Source: Hyparrhenia diplandra (lineage: Eukaryota; Streptophyta; Magnoliopsida; Poales; Poaceae). From it: a stretch of DNA of 64,000 nucleotides. Positions 12,030 through 23,109 of the stretch are shown here, one piece after another. The notes beneath the pieces were generated by a model that was not told where the DNA came from, ran no database searches, and saw nothing but the letters and a program-made list of their open reading frames with translations. The DNA lies in assembly GCA_015847255.1 (NCBI GenBank), contig JADLZK010001948.1, positions 1 to 64,000 on the forward strand. Reading direction: 5' to 3'. Made by a program: the position numbers and the translations under genes. The first letter of the stretch is position 1. Every line of letters begins with the position of its first letter.

Positions 12030-12760
12030 CACTAAGCATCCAGGCTGAATCTAAAAATACTGGAATGTATATTGATGTCAAAAATCCTGTGGGCTACAAC
12101 CATGTACAGGTTCACATAAATGCTTTGACCCATGATGAAGGGAAATCAAATACAATGCCTAGGCATCACGGATCTGCATGCGTGACAAAATTAGAAGCAC
12201 ATGCATGCATGTTTGCCGTGGATCTGCTTGCATGATTGAGTTGGGAATTTTGGATCATATTTACCTGATTGGCTAGTGGACAACCGCTGCCATCGGAGAG
12301 GAGATGCCGACCTTGTGCGCGGTGCCGCCGCATGCTGTGGTGCGGATCCGTCCCCTGCCACCCCCCAAATGAACTGGCTGCTATAAGTTTTTAAAAAGCA
12401 TTGTAAAATCTCTGTCATGTCATAATAATTTGACAAGCAAAGAGTAGATTTTAAACTACATATGAATTTCAAATCCAATATATGGGCAAAGAATGAAAAG
12501 CTAACGCTTGTCGATGGCAAGAACAACATCAACAGGATCAAGTGCCAACCTTTAAAAAAAAGGGCAGCGGCATGCTCTGAATGACTTCAGCTTGCTATTG
12601 GCCTGCTACAGCTTGCTGTAGCTTGCTCTTGGAAACAGCAGCTAAACAAATTGGAGCTGCATGGTTCAGCAAAGCATTACAGCACCAAAGTATGGCACAA
12701 CAGGCCCCTGCAAGGTATACAACACGGCACGAAGGTCGGTTTTAGCATAACGTGCCAGCA
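12030..12760. other. No gene seen
   Basis: Mixed-composition sequence with a short GC-rich patch at about 12260-12370. No coding motif was recognised. Confidence 0.4.
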
Positions 12761-12895
12761 AGAATGGACAAAGGAGGGGCCTTGGGTGTTGGATGCTCAC
12801 CAAGGAGGTGCTGCAGTACCAGTAGCAAGAATGGACAAAGGAGGGGCCTTGGGTGTTGGATGCTCACCAAGGAGGTGCTGCAGTACCAGCAGCGG
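12761..12895. repeat. 67-bp tandem duplication
   Basis: Two nearly perfect copies start at 12761 and 12828 with AGAATGGACAAAGGAGGGGC. The high identity points to a recent duplication. The unit length is not a multiple of three, so it was not kept as a protein repeat. Confidence 0.9.
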
Positions 12896-13169
12896 CACCA
12901 GGACATGAGCCTAAGTTGGGCAATCACGCCTTGGACAAGCAAAGCACAGTCTTCCCTGCAGCGCATCAAACTCTCGCACGAAGGCCGGCCTCAGGTTGTG
13001 AACATGAACAACATGAAGGGAAAAGGTTGTGCCTTCAACACTGGGCTTACCAATATAGCCTCCTTCAACACTCCGCACGCCTCCTTTCTGCAGAAATAAA
13101 TGAAGCTCATTACTTGGAAAATCATATCATTAACAAAAAAACCAAAAATGGCTAATACAATCATCTCAA

Positions 13170-13860
13170 AATTCTTGTGTTATGGAAGGCAAATATCAAA
13201 AATAAATAGGTCATAATGTCAGATTCTTGCTATGGAGGACAAATATAACAATAAAAAGCCAAACAACCAGATTACAGTGATCTATAACAACATTTACACT
13301 AACTGAACAATAAAGTTACAATCATTTCAATACTATAAAAATTATAATTGAACAATGTAATTTCCTAGTAATGTCACAATTAATATAATGACAAGGTAAA
13401 TATGGTAAAAAAAACTCACCTTCAACTGTGGTGAAAAATAAGTTAAAGCTCTTCAACTCAACACACATCTATCTTGCTGCCACAATCATCAAAAGAGCAA
13501 CCATTTCCTCTTCTCCTCAGAAAATAACAAAAAGAAATTTGGGTTAAAAACTTTCAAGTGCTTACTAAAACCATAAGCCAGATATCTAGATTTTTACTAT
13601 GGAAAACAAATAACACAAAGAGATAGGCCAAATACCCAGATTTTATCTATGGAAGGCAAATATAACAAATAAATAGGCCAAATAGACAGATTTTAGCTAT
13701 GGAAGGCAAATATCAAAAAAAAGGCTAAAATAGCCAAATTTTAGCTATGGAAGGCAAATATCACAAAGAGATATCCAAATAGCCAGATTTTAGCTATGGA
13801 TGGCAAAATATCACAAAGAGATAGCCAAATAACCAGATTCATGATTGCCATGAAACCAAA
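13170..13860. repeat. Degenerate tandem array, unit about 50-58 bp
   Basis: Repeated phrase GCTATGGAAGGCAAATAT followed by CACAAAGAGATAGCCAAATA and CCAGATTTTA. About five units are clear at 13590-13850 and two older ones lie at 13175-13250. AT-rich and non-coding. Confidence 0.75.
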
Positions 13861-15390
13861 AAAAAAACAGCCATCAACTATTTCTACACAAGCCTAAAAC
13901 CATTTGATTAGGGGTGGATCCAACCTTTGCTTTAATGACAAGCAAAGAGCAGCTAGCAAAAGACCCTAGCTAAGCACTTAAAAAATCACATATAGCTAAT
14001 TACGGTGTATATAACTTCATTTACACCAAATGAACACTAAAGTTACAATGAACTGGCTGCTATAATTTTTTAAAAAAAGGAATGTAATTTCCAAGTCATC
14101 TGACAATAAGACGAATCGAGCTAAAAAACGCACAAACCGCGGACAATGTAGCAAGCTCGAAATAACTGACCAGAAACTCAAGGAGCTAGAACCAGAAATT
14201 TGAACCGCAAAAAGCTATGTACGCACACAACACACCTCAGAGAAAATCAGTCACAAAGATAACTAGTTCAAGCAATAGGAAATAAAATAATCAAGCAATG
14301 AAAATCTTGAGAGGAAATTAACTATTTCAAATACCATTGCTCGAACAAGATATCAACACAAGCAAATGACGTGCTACTGGAATTATCAACTTGCTATGCA
14401 TCACGGTTAAAATCATACATGTATTTTATTTCAAAGCTGCGAGAACATAAACAAGTATTTAACTCTAAGCATGTATGAACCGAGCACTAGAGAAAGATTA
14501 ATTAGGACTCCAGGCCAACATGTCACTTCACTGGATGATTATTCAGAGAAGCACAAAAGTAACACAGAATAAGGTGAAAGCTTGTAGTTATCTAGTTGCT
14601 GAATACAGTTGCAAAAGAACAGAGCTCGTAAGCAGTGAATACTAGTTCTAACTAAATGAGATAAAATAATACTCTAATGATTGGCTCATGATTGCTAGGA
14701 AAAGTAGTTCACATATGCAACAGGATAATGAAATTGTGTGATGAACTTGAATTGATTCAAATGCCAAACAAAGTTGTCCCTGCTGTCTACCTTGAGAAAG
14801 ATGCAGAGTATGAACTGTCGAGCTGCAAGCTTGACTCTGAAGAACAACAGTCCTGAAGTGACAGGATCCCCACGCACAAACGTCTGCTCGATGATGGTGA
14901 GCGCCGACCGCTGATCTGCAACACAGAAGAGAACTGGACATGAGCGCTTGATCTGGGGCTGCAGACTCACGTGCAGAAAGCGAGGCAGACAGGCAACTGA
15001 CGAACACAACATGAGCTAGCGTTGCTTAGATGATCGAGCACGGCGTCTGGACACCGGCTTGGATAGCGCTGCTGCCTGGCGCTCTGGAAGCCAAATCGAC
15101 GAACGAAGAACAGAGCAGAGCTACGAACAGGAAGAATGAGCGCTGAAACAAACGAACGAACCGGCGCACTCAGGAACAGAGAAACGAGCGACCAAAAAAC
15201 AACGAGATCTCTCTCAAATCTCTATGATTCGAGCTCAAAATTCAACCAGATAAAATTGACCTTGGCACGAAACTATTCCCCAAAAATCATAGCCTGAAAC
15301 CTACTCAAACTCCGGGAATATCAGATCAGGGCTATGACGAAAAACTGAAGAAAAACATTTTCACAGAGCAACGAAAATCACAGATCAAAT
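13860..15390. other. Non-coding stretch inside block 1
   Basis: AT-rich to 14640, then mixed composition. Short open frames at 14648-15012 overlap each other and show no motif. No repeat or RNA gene was recognised. Confidence 0.4.
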
Positions 15391-15479
15391 AGATGAATCC
15401 CGGAGGAGACAAGCAGGTTTGGCACGAAGCTAAAGTTGGACAGTCCTATGCAACACTCGGCCATTCGACACAGAACGCA

Positions 15480-15835
15480 CTGATCAAAACCGACGAAATG
15501 CAGATGGGAAGCAGCCTTCACCTGGAGTTGCACGGGAGAGGGAAACAAATGGAGGCCGCCGGGAGGAGGGGAGGCCACGGAGGACACGAGCAGCGCACGG
15601 GGAGGCTTCGCCGGCGGACGGACACCGCGGCGGCGCCGCGGGAGAGAGAGCGAATGCCGACTGGATTCTCGCTCGGGGGATGGATGTCGACCTGGTGTGA
15701 GGGCGGCTGGGTTGGGTTGGTGCGCATGGTCTGTTTGAGTGCGGGGGTTTGTTGGGTCCTGCGGGGGCGCACCACTGATCTGGTTGGGTCCGTTGGCGCG
15801 TCGATTGGCGCCTGGGTGCATTCGGTATTACAAAT
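15480..15835. other. GC-rich gene-like segment at right end of block 1
   Basis: GC-rich with open frames on both strands (plus 15393-15917, minus 15378-15821) and no recognisable domain. Its placement beside the right terminus mirrors the GC-rich segment at the left end, but the two do not look like copies of each other. Confidence 0.35.
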
Positions 15836-15860
15836 GCACCAGGTGCGTAATATACATACA

Positions 15861-15887
15861 ATATATATATATATATATATATATATA
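15861..15887. repeat. (TA)n microsatellite between blocks 1 and 2
   Basis: About thirteen TA units. It directly separates the right end of block 1 from the left end of block 2. Confidence 0.95.
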
Positions 15888-17120
15888 GTAGAAATTTTTC
15901 CTACACTCTACAGGTGAAACTACACACCCTCCTCCCTTATGGCATGCCCGCAAGGCCAAATCAGGCCTAGCGGATGAGACTCAAGGAGTAAACCCGATAG
16001 ACATGTGTATATAGTCCACCCACCATCGTACGCCTTGCATGCATGCATGCAGATATACCATTACATGATTTAAAAATCATTAATTAATCCTCTCCGCTGC
16101 AATCGGTGGCTAACAGGTAGCGACTTCCATTCAAATTCGTCCATACGCCGCCGTATAACATACCTGGATTGCTTCCAGCGATGCATGCCCATGATCTATC
16201 ATTTTGTATTAATCTTCTGTTTGCTTCTCTACTTTCTATGTGTGGCTCAGTTCATTTTCTTATAATAAGTAATCTAAATTGATCTCATACATTTTTTTCT
16301 TTCCACAGGCATCATGTGCCCGATCTGATGTGATCGATCCCTGCAGAATTTGCTGTGTTACCTTCTTAGATCAGTAAGAGTTTACGGTGCCTGGCCACTC
16401 GTCAGATTTGGATGTAGTATTTTGCATATAATTGCGCACGACTTCTATCATGTGCGAAGATGTACGTGTATATGAGTTTTAGCATTTTCCTTGGTCTCCG
16501 TATACCCTGTCAATATATCCCTAGCCAAAAGTATGTGTTCATACTCTTTTATCCAAAATGTATGTGCACACACGTAGGTATGTACTCATTCTCTTTATAT
16601 ATATAAAAAAAGTATGTACACATACACCCCACGAACAACATATGTATTTTTAATGGCCTTGTTGTACGTGTATGTGCACATACTCTAAAATTATGAACTT
16701 ATACTACTGTACATATATATGGACATACGGCCTACCATGTATCCACACATACTATACCTTTTAAAAATTATTCTATAAATTGTATGTATGCATACTCTAT
16801 TCCCAAAAGTACATATAGATACTTCCATTTAAAAAGTATGTACACATACTTCCTTTCAAAAGTATGTACGGTGGCCCTGATAGGTTTGTCACGTCAATTC
16901 TGTAGCCATCGAGACATAGTAATAATTAATAAAAACAAAGTATGAACGCATACTACCATATATCAGTTTAAACTATCACGTCATCACCTGAGATCTAGGA
17001 GGAGATAAGTTTCATGCATGCATGCATGCGTTTTGAAAAGGTGCGACCGTGTGCTATTGCTGCCTTAAAACCTGAATAGAGGAAGGGTGTAGTTCTTTCC
17101 GGGTGTATAGAAAGTGCACA

Positions 17121-17125
<5 letters not shown>
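15888..17125. mobile_element. Block 2: 1.24-kb element with diverged inverted ends, (TA)n on both sides
   Basis: The left end carries CCTACACTCTACAG then AACTACACACCCTCCTC (15918-15934). The right end, read on the minus strand, carries TTCTATACACCC then AACTACACCCTTCCTC (about 17079-17094). The paired sequences are in mirrored order and both sides are (TA)n. No coding capacity is visible. The middle has many TATGTACACATAC-like words and two (GCAT)n patches. The best guess is a non-autonomous element inserted in a (TA)n tract. Confidence 0.5.
16480..16960. repeat. Dispersed TATGTACACATAC-type palindromic words
   Basis: Roughly a dozen loosely spaced variants of GTATGT(A/G)CACATAC, a near-palindrome, separated by 15-40 bp within block 2. 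They may be degenerate internal repeats of the element. Confidence 0.6.

Positions 17126-17165
<40 letters not shown>
17123..17165. repeat. (TA)n microsatellite between blocks 2 and 3
   Basis: About twenty TA units lying between the right end of block 2 and the left inverted repeat of block 3. Confidence 0.95.
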
Positions 17166-17168
<3 letters not shown>

Positions 17169-17329
17169 GTTATAGCTGGCTATAGAATATTTGATTTTGT
17201 AGCCAGACCCAAACTTGGGAGACCGCGCGCACCACCCGACGATCGATTGATCGAACCAGGCCGGTGCATTCACCCATCGATGCCCAGGCTTTGACTTGGC
17301 CGCACGTGGTCCCCTTCAATACTAATAAA

Positions 17330-17800
17330 TACACCCATGCATTGATTTAATTTCCCTGATTTTGCCCTTTCCTTTCGTGAGCTGAGATTGCGGAGACGTC
17401 CCAATCCTCTTCTATTCTATTTCCGTGGCATCATACCTGCTCAATCCGGGCGTTCCTCGATTGGCACCGCGGACACGGCGCAGTCGTCGGGTTCTCGATG
17501 CTGTTCGGGCCGTCGGCACTCGTAGGTGGCTCACCGCCGTCGTGCTCTTGACTGCTCCCGTACCGGCAGCGGTAGCAATGAGCCAACGTCAAACGACGAC
17601 ACCACCAGCGACGGCAACCGGAGGCGGCTCTGCCACCCCGCGACACGACCGGCGGCGTCCCTGGCTCCTCCTCGACATGACCGGCGGCGCCCCTGCTTTA
17701 CCATGCTACCGGCCCCCGGTCGCGGTGTGAGGCGGATGACTAGCCGTGTTAGCAGTAGCTTGCGAAGAAGGAAAACTAGCTACGGCTTACGATAAATTTA
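17330..17800. other. GC-rich segment, unassigned
   Basis: Open on both strands (plus 17425-17730, minus 17431-17646) with arginine- and alanine-rich translations and no recognisable domain. It could be part of a captured gene or of the LTR of the neighbouring chromovirus. Confidence 0.3.
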
Positions 17801-17891
17801 CCATGTAAGATTGAAATGTAAACGAAATTGAATTCAATACATCTGGGTCATGCCCACCCTTTTGGTATTTATATCCCCTCAAATGGAAAAG

Positions 17892-20030
17892 CTACAGCTG
17901 CCATTCTGGGCCTGTAATCCTCTTGCTGGGCCGCCGTTCACGAGTGGGCTTCTGGATGGTGACGGCCTCGCCCTCTTCCTGATCATCAGCGATAACACTC
18001 CCCCCTTCTTTGGAACCAGCATGACCCCAGGCTGGTGCTCGAGGAAATTGCTGCATCAATTGACTTGCATTCTCCCAGGTTGCCAATGAAGTAGGCATGA
18101 AGGACCACTTGACCAGGACTTGTTCAATGGGTCGGTCACCAGCAGTCCAGCGTATTTGCAAAATCTTTGCTGGCACCAAACTTCGATATTATAGGAAGGG
18201 AGATCAGGAGTAACAGGCTCATTACCCTTGGACTGTTTGAGCTGGGATACATGAAAAACAGGATGAATCTGAGCTCCAGGAGGAAGTTGCAACTTGTATG
18301 CAACAGTTCCCACTTTGGCTTCAACTTTGTATGGCCCAAAGAATTTGAATGCTAACTTCTGACATGAGCGTCGAGCTAGTGATGATTGCACATAGGGTTG
18401 CAGTTTCAGAAACACCCAATCACCAACTTGGAATGATCTTTCAGTCCTCTTCTTATCTGCTTGTTTCTTCATTCGAGCTTGAGCTCTTGCCAGATGCTGC
18501 TGCACTAAATCTTGCATGAGTCATCTTTCAGAGATCCACTGATTTAAATCAGGAACCATGGGGCCAATAAGTTGTGCAGAGATACCCAAGTTTCTAGGAC
18601 TGTAACCATAGAGTACCTCAAAAGGTGTTCTGCCAAGAGCTGAATGGAATGTTGTATTATACCAATATTCGGCTAATGAAAGCCACTGTTTCCACTTAAC
18701 TGGACAAGCATGAACAAAACAACGCAAATATGTCTCCAAGCATTGATTAAGGCGTTCAGTTTGCCCATCAGATTGGGGATGGTAAGCAGTATTCATCCTG
18801 AGATCCACTCCTGTCAGATGGAAAAGTTGCTTCCAAAATGCACTAGTAAAGATTTTGTCCCTGTCAGATATCATTGCTAAAGGCATGCCATGAAGTCTAT
18901 AAGACTGATCCATAAAGAGCTTGGCAATAGACTGTGCATTGTATGGATGATGAATAGGTAAGAAATGGCCATATTTAGTGAATTTATCTATGATCACTAG
19001 GATGGCATTTGAAGATCTAGACATTGGCAAACCCTCGACAAAGTCCATAGAAATTACTTCCCAAGCAGACTTAGGCACAGGGACAGGATGCAATAGACCA
19101 GGATACTTACTTCGGTCTGGTTTGGCCTGCTGGCAAATGAGACAGGACTGGACCCTTTGTAGCACATCAGATTTCATGTTTGGCCAATAGAAGAGCTGTT
19201 TCAGTCTATGATAGGTAGCAGGAGCTCCAGAATGTCCTCCCAATGCACTATCATGCATAGCTGCAAAGATTTTATTATGCAAACACTTATTAGTGCCCAG
19301 CCATATCTTACCATCATATTTAATGATGCCTTGATGCAGTGTATAATGAGTATCCACTGTAGGAGTGACAGCAAGCTTAATGAGGAGCTCTTGAGCTATA
19401 GGATCTGAATCATATGCAGACTGGATTTCTTGTAGCCATAGAGGAACTACTGAAGATATTGCCATCATATAATCAGTTGAAGAGCATCTTGATAGAGCAT
19501 CAGCTGCTGAGTTATCTGCTCCTTTCTTGTAAATGAGCTTGTACTGCAAGCCCAATAATTTTGTGAACACTTTTTGTTGCCATGGAGTATGGAGCCTTTG
19601 CTCATTAAGGTGAATTAGGCTCATTTGATCAGTATGAATAAAGAATTCAGCATGCATCAAGTAGTGCCTCCACTGTTCAATAGCCACAAAGATTGCCATA
19701 TATTCCTTTTCATATGTGGACAATCCTCTATTTTTGGGCCCCAATGCCTTGCTGATGTAAGCTAGAGGATGTCCATTCTGGATAAGTACAGCTCCTATGC
19801 CAATGCCACTTGCATCTGTTTCAATATGAAAAGGCTCTTCAAAGTTTGGTAGGGCCAGGCAAGGTGCTGAACTTAAGGCTTGCTTCAAATTGACAAAAGC
19901 AGCCATATGTTCCTCTGTCCAGGCAAAAGGTGTATCCTTGCAGAGTAATGCAGACAATGGTTTAGCTAATATACCAAAAATGCCTGATAAACTTTCTATA
20001 GTACCCTGCTAAGCCTAAAAACCCTCTGAT
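17892..20030 (-). pseudogene. Ty3/gypsy chromovirus pol fragment: RT end, RNase H, integrase, chromodomain
   Basis: Minus-strand pol of a chromovirus LTR retrotransposon. The order from 20030 downward is: the last residues of reverse transcriptase (RGFLGLAGYYRKFIRH); RNase H (FHIETDASGIGIGAVL, STYEKEYMAI, NSAADALSRC); the integrase zinc finger (GHSGAPATYHRL, CLICQQAKPDRS); the integrase core (ISMDFVEGLP, MISDRDKIFTS, NTAYHPQSDGQTERLNQ); a C-terminal region (FGPYKVEAKVGTVAYKLQLP, HPVFHVSQLK); and a chromodomain (ILQIRW, EQVLVKWSFMPTSLATWE). gag, protease and most of RT are missing because the copy is cut at about 20022-20030. An in-frame TGA at 18521-18523 and a frame change near 18175 kill it. 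Confidence 0.93.
17997..18012 (-). other. Polypurine tract and probable start of 3' LTR
   Basis: Read on the minus strand, AAAGAAGGGGGGAG is followed by TGTTATC, as expected for a plus-strand primer site and the TG start of a 3' LTR. It lies inside the end of the chromodomain frame (SKEGGSV), a common arrangement in chromoviruses, whose pol often runs into the LTR. The far end of the LTR could not be placed. Confidence 0.5.
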
Positions 20031-20350
20031 GTGGTGGAGGTGACGGAATCCGGCTACGAAACCTGCTCGAGCGCCAACAACATCTCCGCCTTCCACACCG
20101 GCAACAACATCGTCGTGCCTCACACTGCCATCGGCACGCGCTACTTCCTCTGCAGCCTCACCGGCCACTGCAGCAACGGCATGAAGATCCGCGCGGAAGC
20201 CGCCGCAGGGCGCTGCCGCGCCAGGACCCCTGGCGTCGGCGTCTTCCACTGCCACCGCGGCATCGCCTTCCGCTGCCGGGCTTGGGTCCGGCCGGCCTCC
20301 TTGTACCTGTCGTGGCGGCCGCCCTCTGCCGTCTGGTAGTCAGCACCGAG
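20022..20350 (+). pseudogene. Phytocyanin (plastocyanin-like) gene, 3' half
   Basis: Plus-strand remnant of a secreted blue-copper protein. After DVVEVTESGYETCSSANN the domain continues to a tract with TGNNIVVPHTAIGTRYFLC and GHCSNGMKI. It keeps a type-1 copper-site pattern of Cys, His and Met, and the Cys pair expected to form a disulphide. Shifting frame twice, the sequence then gives an Ala/Pro/Ser-rich linker (AAAPGPLASASSTATAASPS) and a hydrophobic tail (GPAGLLVPVVAAALCRLVV), like the GPI signal of early-nodulin-like proteins. The signal peptide and the first half of the domain are absent; the copy joins the chromovirus fragment at about 20022-20030. It is not expected to be functional. 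Confidence 0.85.
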
Positions 20351-20529
20351 ACAAACGTACGATGGCATGGTCGCAGTCCTCTTCCCAGATGCGGCACGTC
20401 TAATTTTGTTGGATTTATTTCTACAAATATAGATTAGTTTAATGGTCGATGAACGACAAGTTAGTATTTGATTTTGTTAATTTTGTTGCTAGTTACGGTT
20501 GGAAAGCACCACGTTGAGTATGATTCCTG

Positions 20530-20900
20530 TAAATATTATTTAGCGGAGATTCTCGTAAATATATTTCCCAGTGCAGATTATCGTAAATATTTCCAGCACA
20601 AATTCAATTGCAAATTCTCGTAAATATTATTGGTGCAAATTCTAACACGTCCTAGTTCAAAGTCTCGTAAATACTTCCTACTACAAATTCTCGTAAATAT
20701 TATTATTGCAGATTCTTGTAAATGCTATTAGTGTAAATTCTCGTAAATACTTTTTAATGTAAATTCTCGTAAATATATAAAGTATATGGTAATACAAATC
20801 TCATAAATATTTGACATTGTAGATTCTCGTAAATATATTTTTCGGTACATATTCTCGTAATTATTTCTTGTGGGTGAATTCTTGTAAATACTTCTTCTTC
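20530..20900. repeat. Degenerate tandem array of AATTCTCGTAAATATT units
   Basis: Ten or more units of about 28-40 bp, each with (A/G)(A/C)A(A/G)ATTCTCGTAAATA followed by an AT-rich spacer. It lies inside block 3, downstream of the phytocyanin fragment. Confidence 0.85.
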
Positions 20901-21185
20901 ATGGTACAGTACGCAGTAAATACATGCACGCACACCAGGACCAGGTGCATGCATGCACTGTGCCTTTTTCAAACGGTGAATTAATTAGTTACTAATCCGG
21001 CCGGCTAAACCGCTGCAGCTCCATTAATTCAGGATGGGCCGGGGAATTACGGGAATCAATGAGCGCGCGCCGGTGGGGTGGATGGTGCGGTCAGGTTGGC
21101 CTGGCTACAAAATATGATATTCTATAGCTAGCTACAGGTATACTATATGAAACTAAATACAAAGCTTGTGATTTGGAGAATGCAA

Positions 21186-23010
21186 ACCACCGAGAAGAGT
21201 AGACACGTTGACACGGTGATTTTTTACCGAGGTATCAGGAAGCTCGCCAACTTCACCCTACTCCTCGTTGTGTCGACCAACACCTTAATGGTTCTTGGAC
21301 TAGGCGGTACACTCGCTAGTTGGCCCCCTCGGGCTCTCTAAGACACCACTCACAAGTGTGGTACTCAATGACACGCTATTGTGGTGTTACTCTTCGCGGT
21401 GAGCACAACCTCTCATAAATCCTCCTAGGAGCACCGCACAATGCTCTCGGCGTGCTTCACGGAGTCTCTTGCCACCAAGCCATCTAGGAGGTGGCAACCT
21501 CCAAGAGTAACAAGCACACCGGCTTATAACTCGATCACCTAGTGCCACGAACGCGATCTCTCAACGCAACGCACTAGAATCGCTCACTCACTCAACTTGA
21601 AGTGCATTCTCAAGAACTAGTGAGTAGAGGGGCTCTCAAGCACCACAACACAAGCCACCAAGGCTAGAGGTGTGCTCAAGACTCACCCAACCCGAGTATG
21701 TGGTATATTTATAGCCCCAACAACAAAACTAGCCGTTGCACCGCAAACCCGGCCGGTGTGGGAGCATCGGACACGGGATCGGGACGGCCTCCGCGGCGTC
21801 GATGCATGGATGTCGCCTCGTGTCCTCGCTCCTTTCAACCCACGACCGTTCATCTCCAACGGCTATATTCAGCCCGACCGTTGAGTTCACATCGGCGCGC
21901 CGGATGCCTCGCATCGGCCGCGTCGAGAGCTCCAGCGGTCGGCGCCAAGTCGGTGACCCTCCGGACGCACCCGGTGGGACGCGGCAGCGAGACCCCTCGC
22001 CATGCGTCCCGCCGGCAGTCGGCAAGGGTCAAAACCCTTTTTCGCCCATCGGACGCGGCAGCTGGGGAGGCTCCGGACGCACCGCGCGTCAGATGCTCCA
22101 ACGGCTACCTTGCCGCTCAGCCCCGTGACCAATTGACGTTCACTACGGACGCGTCAGATGCTCTGCACCCCGAGCGTCCGATGCAAGCCAAGCATCAGTG
22201 CTAAGAGGCCATGCCACATTGGGCGCCAGGACGGACCCGGCGTCGGCTGCGGCGTCCGATGCACGCGTCTGATGCCTCTTTCTTCTCCTTTTCAAGTCAA
22301 GATTCATCTCCTTTTCTAATGTGCCAACACTAACAAATGTACCACTCATTGTGCATGTGTGTTAGCATTTTCTCAATCATTTTCAAAGGATTTTCGTTTG
22401 AGCTCACCATGCCACTCGATCTTAGCATGTCGCAATGTTAGATCGCTCAGGTGTCACTAGATGATCGATATGCAAACAAGTTTGCCCCTCTTAATAGTAC
22501 GGCCATCTATCCTAAACCCGGTCATAAACTTCTCTAAGCACCTATGAGTGGTGAAATGAAATGCCCTAGGTTATACCTTTGCCTTGCGTATTTTCATTCC
22601 GCTTCATCTCCTCTAAGTGCCGATGCAACGCATGCATCAACACGATCAAGAATGATATGATCCATTTTATATCATCACATGACCCTATTGGTACATCGAT
22701 CTTGACCACACTTGCTCTTCACCGTTGCGTCCGTCCATCGGCGCCAAGTCTTGCCCAAGCTTCACCGCCTCGCGGTCAATCACTTCAAAGCCTCGACTTG
22801 CCCTTCACACTTGCAACCGGTCCATCAAGCCAAGCCTCATCTTGATCTTCTCCACTTTGGTGACATGACCCCATGTCATGTCTCATATGTAATAAAGCTC
22901 CTTCATTGCATCATCACATGTGAACTAATCTCCGCGGTATTATCTCAATCACACATTATTAGTCCACCTAATGTTGTCACTCAATTACGAAAAACCAACA
23001 AGGACCTTTC
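21186..23010. repeat. 1.8-kb dispersed repeat, copy 1
   Basis: It begins ACCACCGAGAAGAGTAGACA and ends near AAGGACCTTTC. It matches 37176-38959 along its whole length in the same orientation with scattered mismatches and small indels. Open frames (for example plus 21698-22204) are not conserved between the copies, so it is not treated as coding. It is probably part of an LTR or a non-autonomous LTR retrotransposon. The part that precedes it in copy 2 (36690-37170) is absent here. Confidence 0.8.
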
Positions 23011-23109
23011 GAGGGGCGTAGAAGGGGAAGTAGGCACCCCTGTTCCCCCATTTCGTCACTTGTCTAAAGCCACCGCGCCGGCTAAAGGCCTATTTGGGAT
23101 GAGTTTGCA

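Larger units (their letters stand above)
6340..12030. repeat. TTGCAAC-rich dispersed repeat field
   Basis: The word TTGCAAC, or its reverse complement GTTGCAA, or one-base variants such as TTACAAC, recurs every few tens of bases over more than 5 kb, many dozens of times. The common contexts are CCATTTGCAACAATG, ATAATTGCAACTAGG and CAATTGCAACATG. Longer phrases also repeat, for example about 8390-8600 resembles 9990-10110 and 10180-10370, so a higher-order unit has decayed. No gene is visible in this stretch. GTTGCAAC is itself an 8-bp palindrome, so both strands carry the same word. Confidence 0.75.
4671..15857. mobile_element. Block 1: 11.2-kb element bounded by inverted repeats, (TA)n on both sides
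   Basis: The left end has AATGCACCGGGTGCATT (4680-4696) and GAATGCACCC (4703-4712). The right end, read on the minus strand from 15857, has ACGCACCTGGTGCATT (15833-15848) followed after nine bases by GAATGCACCC (15814-15823). The order is mirrored, so these behave as terminal inverted repeats. Both ends abut (TA)n tracts. No transposase was recognised inside. The interior holds a GC-rich gene-like segment at each end and a long TTGCAAC-rich core with tandem arrays. It could be a non-autonomous element that prefers (TA)n targets, like the rice Micron family, or two unrelated ends. Confidence 0.5.
17173..21134. mobile_element. Block 3: 3.96-kb element with 34-bp inverted repeats, carrying gene fragments
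   Basis: The left end 17173-17206 and the reverse complement of 21101-21134 agree at 30 of 34 bases, sharing GCTATAGAATAT and ATTTTGTAGCCAG. Similarity seems to continue more weakly inward (ACCGC..CACCA.CC). The interior contains a chromovirus fragment, part of a phytocyanin gene and a tandem array. Long inverted repeats around captured host sequence resemble a Pack-MULE, but no nine-base target duplication was found and no transposase is present. Confidence 0.65.

Noticed and set aside
17997..20030. Chromovirus as a complete LTR retrotransposon
   Set aside because: gag, protease, most of RT, the primer binding site and the 5' LTR are absent; the right end is cut at the phytocyanin junction.
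21698..22204. 168-codon plus-strand frame in repeat copy 1
   Set aside because: The matching frame is not conserved in copy 2 (37176-38959), so it is not under protein selection.
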